From positions 62,001 through 126,000 of the forward strand of contig AXWR01000004.1 in assembly GCA_000482765.1 (NCBI GenBank): a stretch of DNA of 64,000 bases. Reading direction: 5' to 3'. The position numbers were made by a program, and so were the translations under genes. Below the pieces are notes generated by a model. It did not search any database, was not told where the DNA came from, and was given only the letters and a program-made list of their open reading frames with translations. Source of the DNA: Meiothermus taiwanensis DSM 14542. GTDB lineage: Bacteria > Deinococcota > Deinococci > Deinococcales > Thermaceae. How positions within the stretch are numbered: position 1 is the stretch's first letter; each line of letters starts with the position of its first letter. This document shows, piece after piece, positions 1 through 9,028 of this stretch.

Positions 1-1
1 C

Positions 2-139
2 TGGGGTCAGGAGTTTCTGGGTACGGCCCGGACGGTGGATCAACACATCGCCCAGCTGCGCGATAAACTGAGCGAAGACCCCAAGGCCCCACGCTTTTTG
101 GAAACCCTGCGGGGGGTTGGGTATCGCTTCAGGGAGTGA
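2..139 (+). CDS. Response regulator, OmpR/PhoB type, C-terminal end (5' part outside window)
   Basis: The last 45 codons of a gene that begins before the window. The translated end contains VDQHIAQLRDKL followed by a stretch ending in LRGVGYRF, the recognition helix and closing wing of the OmpR/PhoB winged-helix DNA-binding domain. It stops six bases before a histidine kinase gene, which is followed by phoU, so it is probably the DNA-binding partner of that kinase in phosphate signalling. The receiver domain is not visible, so PhoB identity is inferred from context. Confidence 0.85.
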   Translation, partial: WGQEFLGTARTVDQHIAQLRDKLSEDPKAPRFLETLRGVGYRFRE

Positions 140-145
140 GCCTGC

Positions 146-1108
146 GTGATGGAGCCCCTCTTGCAGATGGCTTGGGAAGTGGCCCGTGAGGGGGTGGTCG
201 TCCACGCTGAAGGTAGGGTGGTTTATCTCAATCCGGTGGCGGCTCAGCTGCTGGAGGTAGAGCGCGACAAGGTGCTGGGCCGCTCATTGCTGCTGGCCTT
301 GCGAGACCATAAGCTCGAGGCGCTGTGCCGGGTGGGTGGGGAGGCCACCCTCGAGACCCGCAACCGCACCCTCTGGATCAAGGCAGTGCCGGGTGTGCTG
401 CTGCTGTGGGATAAAACCGAGGAACTTCAGCGGGCCGAGGCGCTCGAGGAGTCCAGCCGGGTACTGGCCCACGAGTTTCGCACCCCGGTGGCCGGGATGC
501 TTTCGCTATTGGAGGCGCTGCAAAACGGCCTTTCCGAATCCGAGGCCCAGGAAGCCCTGCAGATGCTGTATCAGGAGACCCACCGCCTGCGCCGGCTGGT
601 CGAGGATCTCCCCCTCAACCGCCGCCCCTCGCAGAACCGAACCTTTGCCCTCGAGGAATTGCAAGGCCGCCTGGAGCGTTTTTTGGCACCCCAGCTGGCA
701 CAAAAGTCGGCCTGGATTCGCTGGCAAATACCCCATACCGTCTGGGCCAACCCGGACGCGGTGTACCAGGCCCTGCTCAACCTGCTCGACAACGCCATCA
801 AGTACGGCACGGGCTCGGAAATCGTTGTGGAGAGCGGCCAGAACAACCAGGGGGTATGGCTCGAGGTTCGCAACCAGGGCCAGCCCCTTGCAGACTTTGA
901 ACGGCTGTTTATAGCGGGGCAGCGGGGTATGCATGCCGCCAACGTGCGGGGCACCGGTCTTGGGCTGGCCCTGGTGCGCCGGCTGGCCGCAGGCTGGGGC
1001 GGTACCGCCTACGGACGTGCCCTCGAGGACGGCAACGCCTTTGGCCTGACCTTTCCGATTGGAGCTGGGGCCACCCCAGACCACTCCGCAACCCAGGTGC
1101 CTGCGTAA
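146..1108 (+). CDS. Sensor histidine kinase (PhoR-like, soluble)
   Basis: A 320-residue kinase. A PAS-like segment (about residues 8-85) precedes the dimerisation/phosphoacceptor box LAHEFRTP with the likely phospho-histidine at residue 109. The ATPase domain has an N-box LLNLLDNAIKYG and a G-box GTGLGLALVRRL. No membrane segment is seen, so it should sense a cytoplasmic signal or a partner protein. It lies directly after a response regulator and 22 bases before phoU, which suggests phosphate control (inference). The start is GTG 146 or the adjacent ATG 149. Confidence 0.9.
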   Translation: MMEPLLQMAWEVAREGVVVHAEGRVVYLNPVAAQLLEVERDKVLGRSLLLALRDHKLEALCRVGGEATLETRNRTLWIKAVPGVLLLWDKTEELQRAEALEESSRVLAHEFRTPVAGMLSLLEALQNGLSESEAQEALQMLYQETHRLRRLVEDLPLNRRPSQNRTFALEELQGRLERFLAPQLAQKSAWIRWQIPHTVWANPDAVYQALLNLLDNAIKYGTGSEIVVESGQNNQGVWLEVRNQGQPLADFERLFIAGQRGMHAANVRGTGLGLALVRRLAAGWGGTAYGRALEDGNAFGLTFPIGAGATPDHSATQVPA

Positions 1109-1130
1109 ACTAGATGTATAAGGAGTCCAT

Positions 1131-1793
1131 ATGCGTGAAGTTTTAGACCGGGAACTCAACCAGCTCACCGAGCAGACCATCCGCATGATCTCGCTGGTGC
1201 GCGATATGACCGAGAAAAGCGCCAAAGCGCTTGGCGATCAAAATCCGCGCCTGGCGCAGGAGATCATCTCGCAAGATGCGCAGGTAGATGCCATGGAGCT
1301 GGAGATCGAATCCAGAACCATCACCCTGATTGCCCGGCAGAGCCTGGTGGCCTCCGATCTACGCTTCGCCTTTACCATTATCAAGGCCCTGACCGACCTC
1401 GAGCGGGCCGCAGACTATGCGGCCCATGTTGCCGAGGACGTAATTGTGCTGGCCAAGGAGCCGCCGCTCAAAAACTACATCACCCTCCCCGATATGGGGC
1501 GCCGCCTGGCCCTCATGCTGGATCTGATCTCGAAGGCCTTCGCCGAGCGGGACATTGAGGCGGCCAAAGAGGTGTTCCGCCGCGACGACGAGATTGATGC
1601 GCTTTACGAAGAGGTCTCGCGCGAGCTCCTGACCTATATGATGGAGGATCCCCGCACCATCACCAAGGCCCTCACGCTGGGCCGGGTGGCCCGCAGCTAC
1701 GAGCGGCTGGGCGACCATCTCGAGAACATCTCGGAACGCATTATCTACTGGCTTACCGGAAAGATGGAGAAAAAGCCCGAAGACATCTACTGA
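1131..1793 (+). CDS. phoU: Phosphate signalling regulator PhoU
   Basis: 220 residues, the usual PhoU length, all helical with the two three-helix-bundle repeats of the family; acidic/aspartate-rich metal-binding motifs such as ERAADYAAHVAED (about residue 89) and the second-repeat ERLGDHLENISE are visible. PhoU normally links the Pst phosphate transporter to the PhoR-type kinase and restrains the Pho response. AAGGAG at 1120-1125 is a good ribosome site for ATG 1131. It follows a two-component pair, but the pst genes are not in the window. Confidence 0.95.
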   Translation: MREVLDRELNQLTEQTIRMISLVRDMTEKSAKALGDQNPRLAQEIISQDAQVDAMELEIESRTITLIARQSLVASDLRFAFTIIKALTDLERAADYAAHVAEDVIVLAKEPPLKNYITLPDMGRRLALMLDLISKAFAERDIEAAKEVFRRDDEIDALYEEVSRELLTYMMEDPRTITKALTLGRVARSYERLGDHLENISERIIYWLTGKMEKKPEDIY

Positions 1794-1920
1794 TGCCATT
1801 TGCGCTTGAATCCTGCACCGCAAAGAAGGGGGTGGTTTCCTGCTTCGCGGGCTACCGCCCTCACCTTTTCTTTGGCTGCTTCATCCTGTAGACTTTTGCT
1901 TTGGGTACGAGGAGGAATAG

Positions 1921-2475
1921 ATGATTAGCGTAACGGATCTCCGCAACGGAACCAAAGTCAAAATGGATGGGGCGCTGTGGCAGTGCATTGAGTACCAGCA
2001 CCAGAAAATTGGGCGTGGCGGCGCTAAAGTGGTGGCTAAGTTCAGGAACCTCGAGACCGGGGCCACGGTCGAGCGTTCTTTCAACTCCGGTGAGAAGCTC
2101 GAGGATATCTACGTCGAGACCAAGGATCTTCAGTACCTCTACCCGGAAGGCGACGAGCTGGTATTCATGGACTTGGAAACCTACGAGCAGTTCCATGTAC
2201 CGCGGGAGATTTCTGAGGCCACCAAGTTTCTCAAAGAAGGCATGACCGTGCAGGGTGCTATGTACAACGGCCGTCCGCTGGACATCACCTTACCCGCCTC
2301 GGTGGAGCTCAAAATTATTGACACTCCCCCAGGGGTGCGCGGCGATACCGTCTCTGGTGGTACCAAGCCCGCCACCCTCGAGACCGGGGCCGTGGTGCAG
2401 GTGCCGCTGTTCGTCGAGGTCGGGGAGGTCATCCGGGTAGATACCCGTAGCGGGGAGTACCTGGGTCGGGCCTGA
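1921..2475 (+). CDS. efp: Translation elongation factor P
   Basis: 184 residues with the three OB-like beta-barrel domains of EF-P, which relieves ribosome stalling at polyproline stretches. The domain I loop reads KIGRGG: the tip residue is arginine, and the proline usually found two residues earlier (PGK or PGR) is isoleucine. AGGAGG stands just before ATG 1921, and a TAGACT -10-like box is at 1889-1894. A strong terminator follows at 2496. Identity is secure; the modification state of the loop cannot be told. Confidence 0.96.
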   Translation: MISVTDLRNGTKVKMDGALWQCIEYQHQKIGRGGAKVVAKFRNLETGATVERSFNSGEKLEDIYVETKDLQYLYPEGDELVFMDLETYEQFHVPREISEATKFLKEGMTVQGAMYNGRPLDITLPASVELKIIDTPPGVRGDTVSGGTKPATLETGAVVQVPLFVEVGEVIRVDTRSGEYLGRA

Positions 2476-2495
2476 ACTTTGGGGGCTCGCTGCTG

Positions 2496-2523
2496 ACACT
2501 TGCCTTGCGGCAAGTGTTTTTTG
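2496..2523 (+). terminator. Rho-independent terminator after efp
   Basis: Perfect 9-bp stem ACACTTGCC / GGCAAGTGT around the tetraloop TTGC, followed by six T residues. It lies 20 bases after the efp stop codon and ends that transcript before accB. Confidence 0.93.
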
Positions 2524-2620
2524 TTGGAGGCGGCGGTAGGGTCAAGCCAACCCCGTGGCTTTATACTTCTATAGGCTACTTAGGAAGCTAGTTTAGGTTA
2601 GTGCTGTTTCGGAGGCAGTC

Positions 2621-3115
2621 ATGAATGCAAAGGAACTCAAATCGATCCTCCAAGCCTTGCAAGAACATGAGGTGGCCGAGCTGACCCTCGAGACCCCCGA
2701 CTACAAACTAACAGTCAAGCGAGGTGGGGAGGTGCAGTACGTGGCCGCACCTGCTCCGGTGGTCATCCAGCCCCAGGCGGCTCCGACCTCGAGCCCGTCT
2801 GTCCAGACCCAGGCTGAAAACCCCACCCCAGCACCCACACCCAAGCCCGAGGCACCCAAGGAGGACACCAGCAGATACGTCGAAGTAAAAGCCCCCATCG
2901 TCGGTACTTTCTATCGCGCTCCCTCTCCCGAGGCCGAGCCCTTTGTCAAAGAAGGTGATATGGTCAAGAAGGGGCAGGTTTTGTGCATCATCGAGGCCAT
3001 GAAGCTCATGAACGAGATAGAAAGCGAAGTGTCCGGTGTGGTGCGCAAAATCCTGGTTTCTAATGGTGAGCCCATCGAATACGGCCAGGTGCTTTTCCTG
3101 ATTGAACCGGCCTGA
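2621..3115 (+). CDS. accB: Biotin carboxyl carrier protein of acetyl-CoA carboxylase
   Basis: 164 residues: a short N-terminal domain, a Pro/Ala-rich flexible linker (about residues 45-85) and a C-terminal biotinyl domain with EAMKLMNE; the biotin-accepting lysine is residue 128. It carries the carboxyl group between AccC and the carboxyltransferase in the first step of fatty-acid synthesis. A GGAGG ribosome site precedes ATG 2621, and a TATACT -10-like box is at 2562-2567. accC begins 24 bases downstream in the same operon. Confidence 0.96.
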   Translation: MNAKELKSILQALQEHEVAELTLETPDYKLTVKRGGEVQYVAAPAPVVIQPQAAPTSSPSVQTQAENPTPAPTPKPEAPKEDTSRYVEVKAPIVGTFYRAPSPEAEPFVKEGDMVKKGQVLCIIEAMKLMNEIESEVSGVVRKILVSNGEPIEYGQVLFLIEPA

Positions 3116-3139
3116 ACAGTCCAACGGATAGAAGGTGCT

Positions 3140-4483
<1,344 letters not shown>

Positions 4484-4567
4484 CAGAGCGGCGGGGCTTG
4501 CGCCGACTGTGGCCGGACACTGGGATTGTGCATAAAAAAAGGTTATTCTACGCAGTTGGAGGTAGTT

Positions 4568-5449
4568 ATGGAGAAGGGTACCCTGCGAATCAAGACCGGA
4601 TTCGCTGAGATGTTCAAGGGCGGCGTGATTATGGATGTGGTCAATGCGCAGCAGGCCGAGATCGCCCAGGAGGCCGGGGCTGTGGCGGTGATGGCCCTCG
4701 AGCGTGTGCCAGCGGATATTCGCGCCCAGGGTGGGGTTGCGCGCATGTCGGATCCCAAACTGATCAAGGAAATCATGAGCGCGGTCTCCATCCCGGTGAT
4801 GGCGAAATGCCGGATCGGGCACACGGTTGAAGCCCAGATCCTCGAGGCCCTGGGGGTTGACTTCATCGACGAGTCCGAGGTGCTCACCCCGGCCGATGAG
4901 TCCTTCCACATCGACAAACACGCCTTTAAGGTGCCTTTTGTCTGCGGGGCCACCGATATCGGCGAAGCCCTGCGGCGCATTGGTGAGGGGGCTGCCATGA
5001 TCCGCACCAAGGGCGAAGCCGGTACTGGCAATGTGGTGGAAGCTGTGCGCCACGCCCGTAGCGTTCTGGGGGCAATCCGCCAGATTCAGGCGCTGCCCCG
5101 TGAAGAGCTGATGACCTATGCCAAGAACCACGGCGCACCGTACGAGCTGGTGCTCTGGGTGCACGAAAACGGCCGGCTTCCGGTGGTGAACTTTGCCGCA
5201 GGTGGCGTGGCTACCCCGGCCGATGCAGCCCTCATGATGCAGCTTGGTATGGACGGGGTGTTTGTGGGCTCCGGGATTTTCAAGTCCGGCGACCCCCGCA
5301 AGCGGGCCCGGGCCATCGTGCGCGCGGTTACCCACTACAACAACCCCGAGGTGCTGGCTGAGGTTTCTGAAGACCTGGGGGAACCCATGGTGGGCATCAA
5401 CCTGGACTTCCTCTCAGAAGAGGAAAAACTGGCCAGGCGCGGTTGGTAG
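4568..5449 (+). CDS. pdxS: Pyridoxal 5'-phosphate synthase, synthase subunit PdxS
   Basis: 293 residues of the SNZ/PdxS (beta/alpha)8-barrel family, with MAKCRIGH around an active-site lysine and the phosphate-binding segment [16 protein letters not shown]. It makes PLP from ribose 5-phosphate, glyceraldehyde 3-phosphate and ammonia supplied by PdxT. ATG 4568 is chosen because GGAGG lies directly before it and [15 protein letters not shown] is the normal N-terminus; an in-frame upstream start would add an unrelated leader. pdxT follows, separated by one small membrane-protein gene. Confidence 0.96.
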   Translation: MEKGTLRIKTGFAEMFKGGVIMDVVNAQQAEIAQEAGAVAVMALERVPADIRAQGGVARMSDPKLIKEIMSAVSIPVMAKCRIGHTVEAQILEALGVDFIDESEVLTPADESFHIDKHAFKVPFVCGATDIGEALRRIGEGAAMIRTKGEAGTGNVVEAVRHARSVLGAIRQIQALPREELMTYAKNHGAPYELVLWVHENGRLPVVNFAAGGVATPADAALMMQLGMDGVFVGSGIFKSGDPRKRARAIVRAVTHYNNPEVLAEVSEDLGEPMVGINLDFLSEEEKLARRGW

Positions 5450-5467
5450 TGTCCAGGCGGGCATCAC

Positions 5468-5496
5468 TACCCCTCACCAGGCGGTGGGGGGTATTT
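5468..5496 (+). terminator. Probable terminator after pdxS
   Basis: An 11-bp stem TACCCCTCACC / GGTGGGGGGTA with one G-T wobble and the loop AGGC, followed by a short TTT. The T tract is weak, so read-through towards pdxT is possible. Confidence 0.65.
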
Positions 5497-5519
5497 GACT
5501 GGGTTCAAGTAGCGCCTTC

Positions 5520-5557
5520 GTTACAAAAACCGTTACATGTAGTTATATACTTGTAAC
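5520..5557 (+). promoter_or_regulatory. Leaderless promoter with three GTTACA half-sites
   Basis: GTTACA occurs at 5520-5525 and again 12 bases later at 5532-5537; the inverted form TGTAAC is at 5552-5557. The -10 box TATACT (5546-5551) lies between the inverted half-sites and nine bases before ATG 5561. The arrangement suggests an operator over a leaderless promoter. The binding protein is unknown. Confidence 0.55.
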
Positions 5558-5560
5558 ACA

Positions 5561-5917
5561 ATGCGCCCAGAAACTTTTGGCCTGGTTATTTTTGGCCTCA
5601 CGGCCCTGTGGGTTTTTCTGGCTCTCTGGCTAATACCCATGCTGCACCAGCGTCGCCTGGAGCGCGAACAGCTGGCCCTGGCTAAGATGCACCGTTTTGC
5701 CATGCGGCACAATACCTTTGTGCGGAACCACCAAGGGCTCCGCTATGTGGTGGTCTTGGGTAAGCAGGGTTTCTGCTACATGCTGGGGGGCGAGTTTGTC
5801 TCGCGCGAACGCCTGCTGAAGGCCCTGGGTGAGGAAAACGAGAAACATTTGCTCAAGGCTGAGGCCGAAGAGAGCCAGCACAGCGCAGCCCGTAGCCTGG
5901 TAACCATTCCGGCGTAG
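5561..5917 (+). CDS. Small single-pass membrane protein, unknown function (paralogue at 14712)
   Basis: 118 residues: one N-terminal membrane segment (about residues 7-27), then a basic cytoplasmic-type stretch and a compact C-terminal region with RHNTFVRNHQG, YMLGGEFVSRERLLKALG and a C-terminal LVTIPA. The same motifs occur in the product of 14712-15059, so the two genes are paralogues. I do not recognise the family. It sits between pdxS and pdxT but has its own TATACT promoter, so a role in PLP synthesis is not implied. Confidence 0.8.
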   Translation: MRPETFGLVIFGLTALWVFLALWLIPMLHQRRLEREQLALAKMHRFAMRHNTFVRNHQGLRYVVVLGKQGFCYMLGGEFVSRERLLKALGEENEKHLLKAEAEESQHSAARSLVTIPA

Positions 5918-5934
5918 GGCTGGATCAAATAATA

Positions 5935-5962
5935 TATTCACGAGCGATAGATATAGTGAATA
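5935..5962. promoter_or_regulatory. TTCACGA palindrome, copy A
   Basis: TATTCAC and GTGAATA flank a 14-base spacer in AT-rich DNA upstream of pdxT. It matches the consensus TTCACGA-N10-TCGTGAA seen at three other intergenic places (6611, 20425, 24121), with one mismatch in the right arm (TAGTGAA). Probable protein-binding site; the regulator is unknown. Confidence 0.6.
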
Positions 5963-6020
5963 AAATAACAAAATACAGACCGGCCCGGCATTAGCACCGC
6001 GCGGCGGGTGGAGTAATATC

Positions 6021-6608
6021 ATGGGCGTGAAAGTTGGAGTCTTAGCTATCCAGGGAGACGTGCGTGAGCACAGGCGGATGCTCGAGGCCCTCGGGGTGGA
6101 GGTGGTGGAAGTGCGCCTGCCCCAGCACCTCGAAGGCCTGGCAGGCCTGATTGTGCCAGGTGGGGAGTCCACCACCATTGGCATGCTGACCAGGGAGTAT
6201 GGCCTCGAGGAATCGGTACGGGCCCGCGTACAGGCTGGAAGTCTGGCGATATGGGGTACTTGTGCGGGGGCCATCTGGCTGGCCAAACATATACCCCAGT
6301 TCCCCGACCAGCCCCGCCTGGGATGCTTGGATATTACAGTTCAGCGCAATGGTTATGGGCGGCAGGTGGACAGCTTTGAAACCGACCTGCACATTGAGGG
6401 TTTCGACCGGCCTTTCCCGGCCTTTTTTATCCGGGCCCCCCGTATTCTGGCAGTAGGTGAGGGGGTTGAAGTGTTGGCCAGCTTTGAGGGTTCGCCGGTG
6501 CTGGTACGTTCCGGAAAGATATGGGCCAGCACCTTTCATCCGGAGCTGGGTGAGGATCCGAGGGTGCATGAAAAGTTTGTTGAGGAGTGCAAGACCGTAG
6601 GTGCATAG
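6021..6608 (+). CDS. pdxT: Pyridoxal 5'-phosphate synthase, glutaminase subunit PdxT
   Basis: 195-residue class I glutamine amidotransferase of the SNO/PdxT family. It shows the GGESTTIG glutamine-binding motif, the nucleophile cysteine in GTCAGAIWLA, and the His-Glu pair in FHPEL near the C-terminus. It hydrolyses glutamine and channels ammonia to PdxS. A GGTGGAG ribosome site precedes ATG 6021. Palindrome copies lie both upstream (5935) and immediately downstream (6611). Confidence 0.96.
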   Translation: MGVKVGVLAIQGDVREHRRMLEALGVEVVEVRLPQHLEGLAGLIVPGGESTTIGMLTREYGLEESVRARVQAGSLAIWGTCAGAIWLAKHIPQFPDQPRLGCLDITVQRNGYGRQVDSFETDLHIEGFDRPFPAFFIRAPRILAVGEGVEVLASFEGSPVLVRSGKIWASTFHPELGEDPRVHEKFVEECKTVGA

Positions 6609-6610
6609 AT

Positions 6611-6638
6611 TATTCACGAGCACTTTACATCGTGAATA
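6611..6638. promoter_or_regulatory. TTCACGA palindrome, copy B (perfect)
   Basis: Perfect 9-base arms TATTCACGA and TCGTGAATA separated by GCACTTTACA, starting two bases after the pdxT stop. Read in reverse, copy C has almost the same spacer (GCACTTTTTA). No T tract follows, so it is not a normal terminator. Possible operator for smpB or a site for a DNA-organising protein. Confidence 0.65.
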
Positions 6639-6729
6639 TAATCACAAATGCTGCTTCTGATGACGGATTCCCTTGCTTCAGGCCCGGAAGAGGGAGTGCG
6701 CTAGCAAACCTGGTAGACTAAATAGCCCT

Positions 6730-7161
6730 ATGGCCGGACTCGAAAACCGCAAAGCGCGCCACGACTACGAGATACTGGAGACCTTCGAGGCCGGCCTGGC
6801 CCTAAAGGGCACCGAGGTGAAGTCCATCCGAACCGGCCAGGTCGACTTTACCGGTACTTTTGCGCGCTTTCAAAACGGGGAGTTGTTTCTCGAGAACCTC
6901 TACATTGCCCCATACGAAAAGGGCGGCTATGCCAACCACGATCCGCGCCGCCTGCGCAAGCTCTTGCTACACCGGCATGAACTCGACAAACTGAAGGCGC
7001 GGGTTGAGCAAAAAGGCCTCACCCTGGTACCGCTCAAGATTTATTTCAACGAGCGGGGCAAGGCCAAATTGTTGCTGGCGCTGGCTCGAGGCAAGCGAGC
7101 CTATCAGAAAAAGGCCGATGACAAAAAGCTTGCCGTGCGCCGGGAACTCGAAAGCTGGTAG
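6730..7161 (+). CDS. smpB: SsrA-binding protein SmpB
   Basis: 143 residues, typical SmpB length, with the hallmark start ENRKARHDYEILETFEAG and the core KGTEVKSIR. It binds tmRNA and delivers it to stalled ribosomes. The basic C-terminal tail (KRAYQKKADDKKLAVRRELESW) is intact. ATG 6730 is chosen over an upstream in-frame start because the conserved N-terminus begins there and TAGACT (6714-6719) is placed for a leaderless mRNA. The tmRNA gene itself is not seen in the window. Confidence 0.95.
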   Translation: MAGLENRKARHDYEILETFEAGLALKGTEVKSIRTGQVDFTGTFARFQNGELFLENLYIAPYEKGGYANHDPRRLRKLLLHRHELDKLKARVEQKGLTLVPLKIYFNERGKAKLLLALARGKRAYQKKADDKKLAVRRELESW

Positions 7162-7214
7162 GTTGGGGCGACCCGCTACCGTACTTGCGCTTCTAATGCA
7201 GGCTGAGTAAAACT

Positions 7215-8483
7215 GTGGCGATTGGACTTGGGATGCAGCGCACATGGATGGTGTTAACCATATTGTTCAGCCTGGCCTGGGCCCAGTATGAGGGCCGTTT
7301 GTTGGTGGGCGGGCAGGAGAGCCAGGCCATCTACCCAGGTGGTGATTCGGTGGCCTATGGCCCGGCTAAGTTCATTGCCGAAGCCCTGGGCCTGGGCTAC
7401 CTCGAGGCCTCCGACAAAGTCTACCTGAGCCTGGGGAGTCGGGTGGCGGCCTTTACTGTAAGCAGCCAGGGCGCCGATGCAGTGCGGCAGCTCAACGCTT
7501 ATCGAAGCCAGGACGGCCTGTGGGTGCCGGTTCGCGAGCTGGCCCGGGTGCTGGATCTGTACTATCGCAACGATTACGGTGCCCCGGTGCTGGCCCTACG
7601 CCCGGCTCGGTTGCTGGAGGTGCAACGGGTTATGGCAGGCTCGAGCGAGCGCTACATCCTGCGTTTCGACCGGGATGTGCAGGTACGGCTCCTGGCCAAC
7701 AACCCGCCCCGCCTGGCCATGATTGGGGTGACCGAGGTGCCGGACGCCCCCGCCGCCTCGGCCATCAGTTTTAGCAAAGAAAACTGGGGCACTGAGATCT
7801 ACCTGCCCCAGGGCAACGACCCACCCCGCCTGATGTTTTTGCCGCAGCAGGTCGTGGTGGAGCGGGGCCCAATAACACGGCTGCCGCGTATAGTGCTCGA
7901 TGCCGGGCATGGCGGCGCCGATGCCGGGGTGGTGGTGGGGGGCTTGCGGGAAAAAGACCTGGTGCTCTCGGTGGTTCAACAACTGCAAAGGCTTCTGCAG
8001 GGCCAGGCCGAGGTGGTGCTCACGCGCAACGGTGATCAGGCCGTGCCCCTGCTGGCAAGGGCCCAGTATGCCACAACCGCCCAGGTGTTTATCAGCCTGC
8101 ACGCAGCACCTGGCAATCAGGTAAGCATATTCAGCCACCCCGAGATTCAAACCCTGCGGCTGCTGGAAAAAGGCCGCGAGCTCTCGGTTCGCAGCCCAGC
8201 CGCCCAGCGGGCCATACTGGAACGCTATGTGGCGGCGCCGGGTTCGGCAGCCCGGCTGGCTCAGGCTCTCGCAGAGAGCTTTGCCACAGCCGGAGTTGTG
8301 GCCAACACCAGCCAGGAGGCTATGTACGTACTCTCCATGGCCGGCGGGGCGGCGGTTTTGGTTGAGGTGGGCGTTGAGCAGCTCCGCACATCCCAGGCGC
8401 GGGCCCAGGTGGCCGAGCTGCTGGCTCGAGCAGTGCGCACCTATATGGGCCTGGCCTCTTCCAGCGGAGGCACCCGGCCATGA
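7215..8483 (+). CDS. N-acetylmuramoyl-L-alanine amidase, exported
   Basis: An exported peptidoglycan hydrolase. A signal peptide (TWMVLTILFSLAWAQ) is followed by a copper-amine-oxidase-like/AMIN-like beta-rich region (about residues 20-205). The C-terminal zinc amidase_3 domain has the ligand motifs VLDAGHGGADAG and FISLHAAP, the latter replacing the usual SIHAN-type motif. It cleaves the amide between MurNAc and the stem peptide. The start is GTG 7215 or ATG 7233; both leave the signal peptide intact. Its stop overlaps the next gene by four bases. Confidence 0.9.
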   Translation: MAIGLGMQRTWMVLTILFSLAWAQYEGRLLVGGQESQAIYPGGDSVAYGPAKFIAEALGLGYLEASDKVYLSLGSRVAAFTVSSQGADAVRQLNAYRSQDGLWVPVRELARVLDLYYRNDYGAPVLALRPARLLEVQRVMAGSSERYILRFDRDVQVRLLANNPPRLAMIGVTEVPDAPAASAISFSKENWGTEIYLPQGNDPPRLMFLPQQVVVERGPITRLPRIVLDAGHGGADAGVVVGGLREKDLVLSVVQQLQRLLQGQAEVVLTRNGDQAVPLLARAQYATTAQVFISLHAAPGNQVSIFSHPEIQTLRLLEKGRELSVRSPAAQRAILERYVAAPGSAARLAQALAESFATAGVVANTSQEAMYVLSMAGGAAVLVEVGVEQLRTSQARAQVAELLARAVRTYMGLASSSGGTRP

Positions 8484-9013
8484 GACGCTTTTTAACCCTA
8501 ACCAACCTGCTGGGCCTGCTGGTTCTGCTGCTGGGTGGCTGGGCTTTATGGGCCCAGCAGGACGATGGTGGCTCGAGGTCGCTCAACCTACCCTCCGACC
8601 TGGACAACCAGGGCTCGCGCATCATCCGGCTGTACTTTGCCAAGGATACCGGGGATGGTCTGGTGGTTGAGGAGCGCACCATCCAGGTGGCCGAAGGCGA
8701 GTACACCCTGGGGCGGGTTATGCAGGAGCTGGTGCGCGGGCCGCAAATTCCAGGTGCCGCGCCATTAGTTCCTGCCGGCACCCCTGCTCCCACGGTGTTT
8801 TTGCGCAATGGTACCGCTTTGGTAGACTTACCGGCGGCCTATGCGCGGCTGGGCTACGGCACCGCTGGCGAAGCCGCCCTTATTTACGGCATGGCCAGCA
8901 CCCTGCTGGAGTTTAGGGAAGTGGAGCAGGTCAAGTTTCTTCTGGAGGGCCGGGAGGTGGAAAGCCTCGGGCACCTCTCACTGCTGGATCCCTTCAAGCG
9001 CGCCGGCCGGTAG
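8480..9013 (+). CDS. GerMN-domain membrane-anchored protein
   Basis: 177 residues: an N-terminal membrane anchor (about residues 6-28) and an external domain of the GerMN type (YTLGRVMQELVRGP, GTALVDLPAAY, and EVEQVKFLLEGREVE near the end). GerMN domains occur in spore-germination and cell-wall proteins; in non-sporulating bacteria they are often next to amidases, as here. The ATGA overlap with the amidase gene implies translational coupling and a shared role in the envelope. The exact function is unknown. Confidence 0.85.
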   Translation: MRRFLTLTNLLGLLVLLLGGWALWAQQDDGGSRSLNLPSDLDNQGSRIIRLYFAKDTGDGLVVEERTIQVAEGEYTLGRVMQELVRGPQIPGAAPLVPAGTPAPTVFLRNGTALVDLPAAYARLGYGTAGEAALIYGMASTLLEFREVEQVKFLLEGREVESLGHLSLLDPFKRAGR

Positions 9014-9028
9014 CGGCTGCGCCACACT

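Noticed and set aside
6611..6638. Palindrome copy B as the pdxT terminator
   Set aside because: It is AT-rich and has no T run after the stem, and the same sequence occurs upstream of aspS and a HAD gene where no termination is needed.
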